The notes below the pieces were generated by a model. The model made no database searches and was not told the origin of the DNA. It was given only the letters and a program-made list of their open reading frames with translations. Of a DNA stretch of 64,000 nucleotides, positions 1 through 7,603 are shown in pieces. A program made the translations under genes and the position numbers. Source of the DNA: Oceanobacillus polygoni (GTDB lineage Bacteria > Bacillota > Bacilli > Bacillales > Amphibacillaceae); contig NZ_PIJY01000030.1 in NCBI RefSeq assembly GCF_008304605.1, positions 84,867-148,866 on the forward strand. Direction: 5' to 3'. Every line of letters starts with the position of its first letter. Position 1 is the first letter of the stretch.

Positions 1-413
1 TAACTCTCCCAGACCATATCTGTTAACCCTACAACCATATAAATAAAGTAAATCGAAAGATCCACTAATAAGAATCCTACGGCTCCCAATAACAATAATA
101 CATAGAAGTTTCCTTGGAGAATTTTCTTGAAGCCATGGATAATATAGATTGTCAATGCATACATAAACATGTAAACACCAAGTATACCCGTATATACAAT
201 ATCAATTAATAATCCAAAGAGTAAAGCATAGACGAGAGAATGATAGGTATTGTCATTATCATAGAAAACGGTCATGTATACTAGAAATGCAAAAACCCAA
301 TGCGGGACCATTAGCATATCACTCATCACAAGATTAGATGGCAAAAGTTCTAGTGCAACACCCTCTAAAATGGTTAACAGAAAAAGAATGAGAGGAAAGT
401 ATAAACGTTTCAT
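1..413 (-). CDS. mreD: MreD, rod-shape determining membrane protein (3' end outside window)
   Basis: This is the 5' part of a minus-strand gene starting with ATG at 413 and running off the window at base 1, giving about 137 codons. The translation begins MKRLYFPLILFLLTILEG and is very hydrophobic, with several predicted membrane helices, as expected for MreD (usually about 165-175 residues). Its start codon overlaps the stop codon of the upstream mreC (ATGA arrangement at 413-416), which indicates translational coupling. MreD is known to be part of the elongasome that links MreB filaments through MreC to lateral wall synthesis. The identification rests on hydrophobicity, position after mreBC and the start sequence. 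Confidence 0.85.
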   Translation of the reverse strand, partial: MKRLYFPLILFLLTILEGVALELLPSNLVMSDMLMVPHWVFAFLVYMTVFYDNDNTYHSLVYALLFGLLIDIVYTGILGVYMFMYALTIYIIHGFKKILQGNFYVLLLLGAVGFLLVDLSIYFIYMVVGLTDMVWES

Positions 414-1294
414 CACTCATCTTCCTCCTCATCACTGTTTTCCTCTGGTGACCCCAAAGCGCGGTCAACAACAATTACATGACTTAATTCATATAAATCA
501 GCTGCTGGCTCAACCATCGCGATGCGAGTTAACCCATATTGATCGGAAACAACTTCTTTGACCGTACCGATTGGAAGCCCCGCAGGAAACTCCCCACCTA
601 ACTCAGAAGAAACAACTAGTTCTCCTTCTTCTAAATTTTTATCAGACTCTTCAATGATTCGGAATAGTAACGAATTCGTTTCGTCTTCAAATCCTTCAAT
701 CATACCGAAGATACTTTTTTCATCGTCACCTCTAGAAATCGTTGCAGAAATTCGATTAAACTGATCAAATCCAGTAAGCAGCTGCACTGTTGAGGTAAAT
801 TCGGAAGCACTTTGAATTTTTCCGACCATACCTTCTGCTGTGATGACAACCATATTATTAGTTACACCATCCTGCCTTCCTTTATTGATTGTCACCTGTT
901 CCACCCAACGCTCTGGCGATCTAGATATAACCGTAGCTTGAATTGGATCATAATCTCTAGCTGAATCCTCGATTTCTAACAATGCCATGAGTTCTTCATT
1001 TTCTTTTTTTATTTCCTGAACTTCATAAGTCAGTGTTTGATATTGCGATAGCTGTTCTTTCAATAATTGATTCTCTTCATACGTGTTTTTGAAATCATTA
1101 ATATTTGAAACAATATCAGTAATGAATTTGACAGGGGTGTGAATCACTTCCTGCGTCCACCCAACTGCATCATTAATAAATTTAACGGGAGTACTTAAAT
1201 TTTCCCGGTTATTTAATGAATAGCCAATTAAAGCTACTAGAACTATAAAACCAATTAATAGAATAAAAAGTCGTTTATTACGAAAAAATTGCAC
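413..1294 (-). CDS. mreC: MreC, rod-shape determining protein
   Basis: The 293-residue protein is close to the usual family length. It has a short cytoplasmic N-terminus, one membrane helix at about residues 8-28, a predicted coiled coil at about 65-110 (rich in E, K, L, Q), and then the extracellular beta-barrel domain, including a stretch reading NKGRQDGVTNNMVV typical of MreC. The C-terminus is strongly acidic. It lies 16 bases after mreB and overlaps mreD, so the three form one operon. MreC is known to form a scaffold outside the membrane that couples MreB to penicillin-binding proteins. Confidence 0.95.
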   Translation of the reverse strand: MQFFRNKRLFILLIGFIVLVALIGYSLNNRENLSTPVKFINDAVGWTQEVIHTPVKFITDIVSNINDFKNTYEENQLLKEQLSQYQTLTYEVQEIKKENEELMALLEIEDSARDYDPIQATVISRSPERWVEQVTINKGRQDGVTNNMVVITAEGMVGKIQSASEFTSTVQLLTGFDQFNRISATISRGDDEKSIFGMIEGFEDETNSLLFRIIEESDKNLEEGELVVSSELGGEFPAGLPIGTVKEVVSDQYGLTRIAMVEPAADLYELSHVIVVDRALGSPEENSDEEEDE

Positions 1295-1310
1295 CTAAGA
1301 CACCTACTTA

Positions 1311-2348
1311 TTAATTTAAAGGACGAGATGATATACTTGGGCTAGAGCGGAACTGTTGAATATAGTCCAATGATTTCCCCGTACCGATTGCTACACTTTC
1401 CAAAGGTTCTTCTGTAACAAAAACAGGAATTTTCGTCTCATCACTTATTACTTGATCTAAATTTTTGAGCAATGCTCCTCCACCTGATAGGACAATTCCG
1501 CGATCCATTACGTCAGCAGCAAGTTCAGGTGGTGTTCGTTCCAGTGTAACTTTAACTGCATCAACAATGGCATCAACTGTGTCATCCAAAGCGAGGGAAA
1601 TTTCTTCCGCTGTTACCGTAACGGTTTTTGGTAAACCTGTCAATAAGTCTCGCCCACGAATATCCATCTCGACATCAGGATCAGCTTTTCGAGCCATTCC
1701 AATATCCATTTTAATGGATTCCGCAGAACGCTCACCAATAAGCAAACTATATTTTTTACGTATATGACTAATAATGGACTCGTCCATATTATCGCCAGCA
1801 ACACGAATGGATTGACTTGTGACAATACCGCCCAGAGAAATAACAGCTACTTCCGCTGTTCCACCACCGATATCAACAATCATACTACCAGTCGGCTCCC
1901 AAACAGGTAATCCTGCCCCGATCGCCGCAGCAAACGGTTCAGAAATTGGAAATGCATCTCTTGCCCCCGCCTGTTTTGTTGCATCAATAACTGCACGTTC
2001 TTCAACCATCGTAATACCAGATGGAACACAGATCATAACATTTGGCTTTTTGGCAAGAATAGAACGATTTTTCATCGCCTTTTTAATGTAATATTTCATC
2101 ATCGCTGCTGTCGTATCGTAATCCGCAATGACACCATCCTTCATCGGACGTATAACAGAAATATTTCCAGGAGTTCTTCCAATCATATTTTTAGCCGCTC
2201 CACCGACGGCTTCAATCTGACCAGTTTCTGTATTTCTTGCAACAACTGACGGCTCACGCACAACAATGCCCTTTCCTTTTACATAAACCAATGTATTAGC
2301 AGTACCTAAATCGATTCCAAAGTCCTGTGAAAAACTAAAAATACCCAA
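1311..2348 (-). CDS. mreB: MreB, actin-like cell-shape protein
   Basis: The 345-residue protein carries the actin-superfamily nucleotide-binding signatures: GIDLGTANT at residues 11-19 (phosphate 1), the [17 protein letters not shown] stretch (phosphate 2), and [10 protein letters not shown] (adenosine motif). The amphipathic N-terminus ([10 protein letters not shown]) fits membrane attachment. It is the first gene of the mreBCD cluster. MreB is known to polymerise on the inner membrane face and direct lateral wall synthesis. The C-terminal tail after SLDYIQQF is serine-rich and somewhat longer than in B. subtilis MreB. Confidence 0.97.
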   Translation of the reverse strand: MGIFSFSQDFGIDLGTANTLVYVKGKGIVVREPSVVARNTETGQIEAVGGAAKNMIGRTPGNISVIRPMKDGVIADYDTTAAMMKYYIKKAMKNRSILAKKPNVMICVPSGITMVEERAVIDATKQAGARDAFPISEPFAAAIGAGLPVWEPTGSMIVDIGGGTAEVAVISLGGIVTSQSIRVAGDNMDESIISHIRKKYSLLIGERSAESIKMDIGMARKADPDVEMDIRGRDLLTGLPKTVTVTAEEISLALDDTVDAIVDAVKVTLERTPPELAADVMDRGIVLSGGGALLKNLDQVISDETKIPVFVTEEPLESVAIGTGKSLDYIQQFRSSPSISSRPLN

Positions 2349-2486
2349 TAAAATCTCCCTCTCCGAATCACCTTTCGCTCTTCCTATGTAGTCTAACTAT
2401 ATCGATTCATTTTATCAGTTGCAACCACTCATCACGATGTCCGTTAAAAAGCTGACGTATACCATTCTAATCTCGTAATCATAAGA

Positions 2487-2522
2487 AGCGCCACTTTCAT
2501 GCTAAACTTGAAAAATGGCGCT
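2487..2522 (-). terminator. Inverted repeat between radC and mreB, possible weak terminator
   Basis: The arms AGCGCCA and TGGCGCT are exact complements, with a 22-base loop that can extend the stem further (CTTTCA against TGAAAAA). On the minus strand, after radC, it is followed by CTTCTTATG rather than a clean U-run, so termination would be partial at best. The rest of 2349-2574 holds nothing else I can support. Confidence 0.4.
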
Positions 2523-2574
2523 GATCTGTCAGTCCTTCTATAATTATACGAAAAAATCTACAAAATAGATAGTG

Positions 2575-3264
2575 TTATAAGTAGCCTTTTTCTTTTAAAG
2601 ATACAAATTTTCGATCTCCTATAATTAAATGATCCAAAAGATCGATTCCAATCATTTTTCCTGATTCTACTAATCGTCTTGTTACATGAATGTCTTCTTG
2701 GGATGGTTCGGGGTCTCCACTGGGATGATTATGAGCAACAATGATCGATGCGGCTGATCGTTTAACAGCTTCTCGATAAATTTCACGAGGATGTACGATT
2801 GCTGCATTGAGACTTCCTATAAAAATAGTTTGCCTGTGAATAATTTGATTCTTCGTATTCAAAAATAAAGCGACGAAATGCTCCTGGTTTAAACTTCGCA
2901 TCTCCTCCATAATGTAATCTGCACCATCTTCTGGTGAGCGAATGACATACTTATCATTCGACTTATATGCATGCATTCGTCCTCCCAGTTCAATTGCCGA
3001 CAAAATTAGTAAACCCTTAGCTGTACCAATTCCTTTAATAGAAGTTAATTCTTCGATTGTAGCACCTCTTAGCAGTTTCAACCCTTCAAAATGCATGAGC
3101 ACACGGTTAGCAACCGACATAACGGATTCATCTTTCGTGCCACTACCAAGAAGAATAGATAGTAATTCTTGATTCGATAAATGATCAGCTCCATGTGTTA
3201 GTAACCGTTCTCGTGGTCGATCTTCTTTTGGTACATCTTTTATCATAATCTCTCGTATATTCAT
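2575..3264 (-). CDS. radC: RadC family JAB/MPN-domain protein
   Basis: I place the start at ATG 3264 because GAAAGGAGGAG stands at the right distance before it. The reading frame stays open 28 codons further upstream, but with no comparable site. The 229-residue product has an N-terminal UPF0758/HhH-like region (SIKGIGTAKG) and the C-terminal JAB metalloprotease-like motif HNHPSGDPEPSQED at about residues 178-191, with the two histidines, the serine and the aspartate that bind zinc in this fold. Despite its name, a role in repair is not established. It lies upstream of mreB as in other Bacillaceae, but maf, which I recall between spoIIB and radC in B. subtilis, is absent here. Confidence 0.95.
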   Translation of the reverse strand: MNIREIMIKDVPKEDRPRERLLTHGADHLSNQELLSILLGSGTKDESVMSVANRVLMHFEGLKLLRGATIEELTSIKGIGTAKGLLILSAIELGGRMHAYKSNDKYVIRSPEDGADYIMEEMRSLNQEHFVALFLNTKNQIIHRQTIFIGSLNAAIVHPREIYREAVKRSAASIIVAHNHPSGDPEPSQEDIHVTRRLVESGKMIGIDLLDHLIIGDRKFVSLKEKGYL

Positions 3265-3423
3265 TATGACTCCTCCTTTCTTTTTGATTATGCTTATCAT
3301 ATCCTCCTCCAGGACAGCCAACAACTCACAAAAACACTGTTCTAACAAGGAACATAACGTACAAAATCTAATTTTTTCTAAAAGAAAATAGCTTTTTAAT
3401 AGCTAAATACCATGTAAAAATAG

Positions 3424-3452
3424 AAAAACAGGTAATTTTATCACCTGTTTTT
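3424..3452 (-). terminator. Rho-independent terminator of spoIIB
   Basis: An AAAAACAGGT / ACCTGTTTTT hairpin with a 9-base loop (AATTTTATC on the plus strand) follows the spoIIB stop codon at 3462 by about 10 bases on the minus strand and ends in a T-run. It separates spoIIB from radC. Confidence 0.85.
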
Positions 3453-3461
3453 GAATTAAAA

Positions 3462-4343
3462 TTATTGAATTAGTTGTTCATAATCATACATCCACTGTAA
3501 AAGCTGTGTTCCTTGTTCATCAGATTCATTAATAGACGTTAAAAGCGGCGCTAAGGTCTCGGTACTTTCAGGAGCGGTATCTGTAAGCTCGTTCCAAGTC
3601 TCCATTGACAAGTTCTGCTGTTCCGACCAGTTAGCTAATGAGGTTTGCCAAACATCCTGGAATGCACTCATCCACTCTTGTTCTTCCGCCGTTAGTTCAA
3701 CTTCACCACTTGACGTACTCCATTCCTTCACATAAATATCAACGGACCCCTTTGCTTGCAAGCTATCTGCTATTTGTTTCGCCTGCTCCTTTGTCGCCGC
3801 AATTCCAGCTAAAAGAAAGTACTGATTATCCTGTTCCCAAATCATCATTGGAATCCCTTTTGCAATATAGCCGTCCGCCCATTCAACTGCATTCGCTTCT
3901 TCCGAAAAAATCCCTGCCTGTAAAACATGCGCTTGTAACGATTCTAGTGGAACAGACGTGGATTCTGCAACCGATGAAGATGAATTATCCTCTGCTACTG
4001 CCATTGCATTTTGTGATTGATCCGCATCCGCCGCTCCACCAACCATTTCTCCTTCCACTCCCACAAATAAACGCAACATAAAAAATCCGAGCAAGGATCC
4101 TATCATAATCGCAGATATGACCGCAACGACCAGTGGTTTAAACGATTGACCCTTCCCAGGGCTCTTTTTACTAAATATTTTTTTTGATTTACTAGACCCA
4201 GTTAGTACAGGAATTGATTTATCAGAATCTTCGACTGCAGCTGCTGTCTGTTTATCTGTTGTAGAAGAATGTGTTTTATCATGCAGCTTATATTTAAGCT
4301 GCTCTCCATTTCTTTCTACAAGAATAGCTTTATTTTTGTCCAC
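3462..4343 (-). CDS. spoIIB: SpoIIB-like stage II sporulation protein (SPOR domain)
   Basis: The 293-residue protein has a charged, serine-rich cytoplasmic region (residues 1-68), one membrane helix near residues 69-92 (LVVAVISAIMIGSLLGFFML), a low-complexity linker and a SPOR-type peptidoglycan-binding domain at about residues 135-210 (HVLQAGIFSEEANAVEWADG, then MMIWEQDNQYFLLAGI). This architecture and its place between folC and radC match SpoIIB, which is known to bind septal peptidoglycan and help engulfment start. Overall identity is expected to be low in this fast-evolving family. comC, next to folC in B. subtilis, is not here. Confidence 0.82.
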   Translation of the reverse strand: MDKNKAILVERNGEQLKYKLHDKTHSSTTDKQTAAAVEDSDKSIPVLTGSSKSKKIFSKKSPGKGQSFKPLVVAVISAIMIGSLLGFFMLRLFVGVEGEMVGGAADADQSQNAMAVAEDNSSSSVAESTSVPLESLQAHVLQAGIFSEEANAVEWADGYIAKGIPMMIWEQDNQYFLLAGIAATKEQAKQIADSLQAKGSVDIYVKEWSTSSGEVELTAEEQEWMSAFQDVWQTSLANWSEQQNLSMETWNELTDTAPESTETLAPLLTSINESDEQGTQLLQWMYDYEQLIQ

Positions 4344-4484
4344 TTTTTTCCCTCCTGTGACTGGTTATGAATAGAGGTTGAATTGCTAGTCTATATAACT
4401 CTAGCACAGCACATTTGAAAAGTAAGACGAAAAATGACAAGCCATTAAAAAATCGTTCAACATAATCTTGCTTTTTCTTCGGTT

Positions 4485-5756
4485 TTATTTCCTAGAAAGA
4501 ATATATTCTCTAACAAGTGAAATAAAGTTTAGAGAACCTGTAATAAACCTTACGCCAGAACCCTTACCTTGCAGTATTTGATTTACTTCCTCTTTCCAAT
4601 CCGTAGCAATGTGTTTTTCACTAGTAGAAGTTAGTTGATAGAGATCCTCTGCGTTAGCAGCACGTGGGTGCTGAAAGCTAGTTAGCGTAATCGACGTAAA
4701 GGATGCACCGAGTTGCTCAAGCATGGCATCAAGCTCTTTATCCTTAAATACAGCCACTAGTACATGCTTTTCGTCTGCAGTAAAGTGTTCGTTAACGGTT
4801 TTAATAAATGCAGCAACTCCAGCAGAGTTATGTGCACCGTCAAGAATAACAAGTGGATCTTTATTCACTATTTCAAACCGCCCTGCCAGCTTTGTTTGTC
4901 CAATTGCTAACGCTGCTTTGGTAAAAGAAATTTGATAACCAGCATCAACAAGTTTCTCAAGTGCCATGAGAGCAATAGATGCATTTTGGAATTGGTACTC
5001 ACCATACATCTGAAGATTTGTCTTTACAGTTCTTCCATTATTAAACCAAGTCATGCTTCTATCCTTATTTCGATTATAGGAGAAATTTTCCCCTAATTGA
5101 TAGACAGGTGCATTGCATTTATTTGCTTCTGCTATAATCACTGCGAGTGCTTCTGCTTCTAAGTCACCTACAATCACCGGAGAATTAACTTTAATAATTC
5201 CCGCTTTCTGATAGGCAATTTCAGAAATAGAATCTCCAAGAAAAGCTGTATGGTCTTTGGCAACATTTGTTATAATGGATAGGATTGGATGGAAACAGTT
5301 TGTCGTATCCTCTCTTCCACCCATTCCAGCTTCAATTAATGCAATATCAACGCCTTGTGAAAAATAGAGAAAACCAATCGCAGTTATAATCTCAAATTCT
5401 GTAGGGGGATTATGTTCTTGATCGAGCTGCAACACATGCGGATACAGTTCATTACATAGATCAATAAAGGTTGGTTCACTTATTTCCGAATCATCTATCA
5501 GTAGATGTCCAGTTAACCCAGTTAAACTTGGTGAAGTAAAAACACCAACTTTAACATCGTTTGCTTGTAGGGCATTTTTTATAAATTGGATGGTCGATCC
5601 TTTTCCATTTGTACCCGCTACATGAATAGCCGGAACACTTTTCTCTGGATGATTTAATAATGCAAGCAGCCGGTGAATTCGGTCTAAGCCAGGCTTTATA
5701 CCAAAAGCTTTTCGGCTGTTGAAAAAGGCTTCAATTTCTTGAAACGTCGTAAACAT
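4485..5756 (-). CDS. folC: Folylpolyglutamate synthase / dihydrofolate synthase FolC
   Basis: The 423-residue Mur-ligase-family protein has the ATP-binding loop HVAGTNGKGST near residue 50, the family motif IEAGMGGREDTTN, and a C-terminal domain with LDGAHNSAG. It adds glutamate to folates, using ATP in the cytoplasm. The start at 5756 is an ATG, 57 bases from the divergent ATP-grasp gene, so both promoters must lie in that short gap. Position between valS and spoIIB is conserved in the family, apart from the inserted ATP-grasp pair. Confidence 0.95.
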   Translation of the reverse strand: MFTTFQEIEAFFNSRKAFGIKPGLDRIHRLLALLNHPEKSVPAIHVAGTNGKGSTIQFIKNALQANDVKVGVFTSPSLTGLTGHLLIDDSEISEPTFIDLCNELYPHVLQLDQEHNPPTEFEIITAIGFLYFSQGVDIALIEAGMGGREDTTNCFHPILSIITNVAKDHTAFLGDSISEIAYQKAGIIKVNSPVIVGDLEAEALAVIIAEANKCNAPVYQLGENFSYNRNKDRSMTWFNNGRTVKTNLQMYGEYQFQNASIALMALEKLVDAGYQISFTKAALAIGQTKLAGRFEIVNKDPLVILDGAHNSAGVAAFIKTVNEHFTADEKHVLVAVFKDKELDAMLEQLGASFTSITLTSFQHPRAANAEDLYQLTSTSEKHIATDWKEEVNQILQGKGSGVRFITGSLNFISLVREYILSRK

Positions 5757-5812
5757 GGTTACACCACTTTCAATAGTAAGTAACGTTATTATAGCAGAAA
5801 GGATAGAAATAA

Positions 5813-6703
5813 ATGAAACCCAATGGATGGATTATATATAATGGAAATCTGCCAGGCTCTAAGTTTATTGATTACGCTGAAATGATCCAGGAAGCCGCAG
5901 CAAAGCAAGGCAGTGATATGAAAATCTATAAAAACAATGCATTACTCAGTCTACTAGCCACAGATCAACTTGGAATTGTTCAACTAGATAAAGCAGAGCT
6001 TCCAGATTTTGTCGTTTTTGCTGATAAAGATATTTATTTGGCAAGACAGCTTGAACTAATAGGGATACCGGTTTTTAACAGCTCAAAAGCAATTGAAATT
6101 AGCGATGATAAAATCGCTTCCTATCAATTCTTGGCATCCAAGAACATCCCAATGCCCAAAACGATCATCGCACCGAAAATCTTTACTACTGGAAAAGTTG
6201 ATTATAAATTAGTTGAAAAAGCAGTCGAACAGTTAGGCCTTCCGTTAATTATTAAAGAGGCCTTTGGCTCCTTTGGAGAACAGGTCTATTTATTACATAG
6301 TCTAGAAGAGGTTATTGCTAAGATTGAAGTTATTCAAAGCAGACCTTACTTATTCCAACAATTTATCCCCTCCAGTTATGGGAAGGATTTACGATTACAA
6401 GTGGTTGGAAATCAAGTTGTTGCAGCTATGGAGCGAACGAATACAAATGACTTTCGCGCTAACGTAACTTCTGGAGGAACGATGAAGAAGTATACACCAA
6501 CAAAAGAAGAAGCTACACTCGCCATTACAGCAACGAAAGCAATTGGTGCAGATTTTGCTGGAGTCGACTTATTAATTGGTCCAGATAATAAGTGTCTTGT
6601 TTGTGAAATTAATTCGAATGCACATATCCGAAACTTACTAGACTGTACTGGTATTAATGCAGCCGACTTTATTATAGTGCATATTTTGGAGGTCCTATCA
6701 TGA
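5813..6703 (+). CDS. ATP-grasp ligase, RimK/LysX-like (first of a pair)
   Basis: The 296-residue protein has an N-terminal pre-ATP-grasp fold and a RimK-type ATP-grasp domain. Visible signatures are the central lysine in LPLIIKEAFGSFGEQV, the segment GKDLRLQVVGNQVVAAMER followed by DFRANVTSGG, and the metal-binding end AGVDLLIGPDNKCLVCEINSN. Such enzymes join a carboxylate to an amine through an acyl phosphate; many add glutamate to a protein or a small molecule. The substrate cannot be read from the sequence. An AAAGGAT site precedes the ATG. The stop overlaps the next gene by four bases, so the two are coupled. The pair is convergent with valS and divergent from folC, and I do not recall it at this place in B. 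subtilis. Confidence 0.85.
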   Translation: MKPNGWIIYNGNLPGSKFIDYAEMIQEAAAKQGSDMKIYKNNALLSLLATDQLGIVQLDKAELPDFVVFADKDIYLARQLELIGIPVFNSSKAIEISDDKIASYQFLASKNIPMPKTIIAPKIFTTGKVDYKLVEKAVEQLGLPLIIKEAFGSFGEQVYLLHSLEEVIAKIEVIQSRPYLFQQFIPSSYGKDLRLQVVGNQVVAAMERTNTNDFRANVTSGGTMKKYTPTKEEATLAITATKAIGADFAGVDLLIGPDNKCLVCEINSNAHIRNLLDCTGINAADFIIVHILEVLS

Positions 6704-7551
6704 AAACAGGCTGGCTTATTTATCAAGAAAAAGATGCGATTCAAAATAGCACCTACATTGAATGGTTTATTGAAGAAGCAAGATTACAAGCATTATCGCT
6801 ACAGCTTGTTCACCGGGAAGCGATGAAAATGGGAGTTGTACAAAACAAGCAACAAGTGCTTATTGATAGCGAACCTGTTCAACTACCAGATTTTGCAATT
6901 GTAAGGACAATTGAACCTTTATTGAACCTTCATTTGGAGACAATGGGAGTTACCGTTTTTAATTCCTCCTCCGTAGCTACGATTTGTAATGATAAAGCAC
7001 TCACGCATCATTATATCCATCAACTTGGGTTACCAATGGTTGATACGATATACAGCAAAAAGGAATTAATGCAGGACATTCCGCCACTTGACTATCCATT
7101 TATTGTGAAAGAAGTGAGTGGTAGAGGTGGCAGGCAAGTTTTTTATATAACAAACGAGCAGGATTGGCTTACATGTAGAAAGACAATCCAAGGAAACATC
7201 ATTATGCAATCAACTGCAGTTCAGCTTGGAAAAGATCTACGTGTGTTTGTCGTTGGGAAAGAAATTATTGGTTCTGTCTTACGCAAAAGCTCGACCGATT
7301 TTCGCGCAAATTTTACATTAGGTGGAGAAGCCGAACTCTATTTACTAAATGGCTCGGAGGAAAAACTGATTAAGAAAATTATCGATCATTTTGATTTTGG
7401 TATGGTCGGAATTGACTTTTTAATTGGACACGATGGTACGTTATTATTCAATGAAATTGAGGATGTTGTTGGCTCTAGAACATTAAGTGCATGCAGTGAT
7501 ATAAATATTCTTGAAGCATATATTGGTCATATAAAACGGTGTATTACATAA
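6700..7551 (+). CDS. ATP-grasp ligase, RimK-like paralogue (second of a pair)
   Basis: The 283-residue protein is a diverged copy of its neighbour: both start with a GW(I/L)IY strand, share the VFNSS segment, the FRAN segment (DFRANFTLGGEAELY here) and the GKDLR turn. The central lysine is in PFIVKEVSGRGGRQV. The metal-binding end reads LFNEIEDVVGS, where the first copy has EINSN, so the usual Asn is replaced by Glu or Asp. This may mean altered metal binding, a partner subunit role or another substrate. An ATGA overlap with the first gene makes co-translation very likely, and a strong terminator follows directly. Confidence 0.82.
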   Translation: MKTGWLIYQEKDAIQNSTYIEWFIEEARLQALSLQLVHREAMKMGVVQNKQQVLIDSEPVQLPDFAIVRTIEPLLNLHLETMGVTVFNSSSVATICNDKALTHHYIHQLGLPMVDTIYSKKELMQDIPPLDYPFIVKEVSGRGGRQVFYITNEQDWLTCRKTIQGNIIMQSTAVQLGKDLRVFVVGKEIIGSVLRKSSTDFRANFTLGGEAELYLLNGSEEKLIKKIIDHFDFGMVGIDFLIGHDGTLLFNEIEDVVGSRTLSACSDINILEAYIGHIKRCIT

Positions 7552-7586
7552 AAAGCGGAAATCCTCACTTGGATTTCCGCTTTTTT
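7551..7586. terminator. Bidirectional terminator between the ATP-grasp pair and valS
   Basis: A perfect 14-base stem (AAAAGCGGAAATCC with GGATTTCCGCTTTT) and a 6-base loop directly follow the second ATP-grasp stop codon. It has T-runs on both strands, so it can serve the convergent valS too. Confidence 0.93.
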
Positions 7587-7603
7587 GAAATCTATTGGCA
7601 CGC

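Noticed and set aside
3638-4081. 147-codon open frame on the plus strand inside spoIIB
   Set aside because: It is antisense to the SPOR-domain protein gene, has no ribosome binding site and its product is Pro/Leu/His-rich low-complexity sequence typical of shadow frames.
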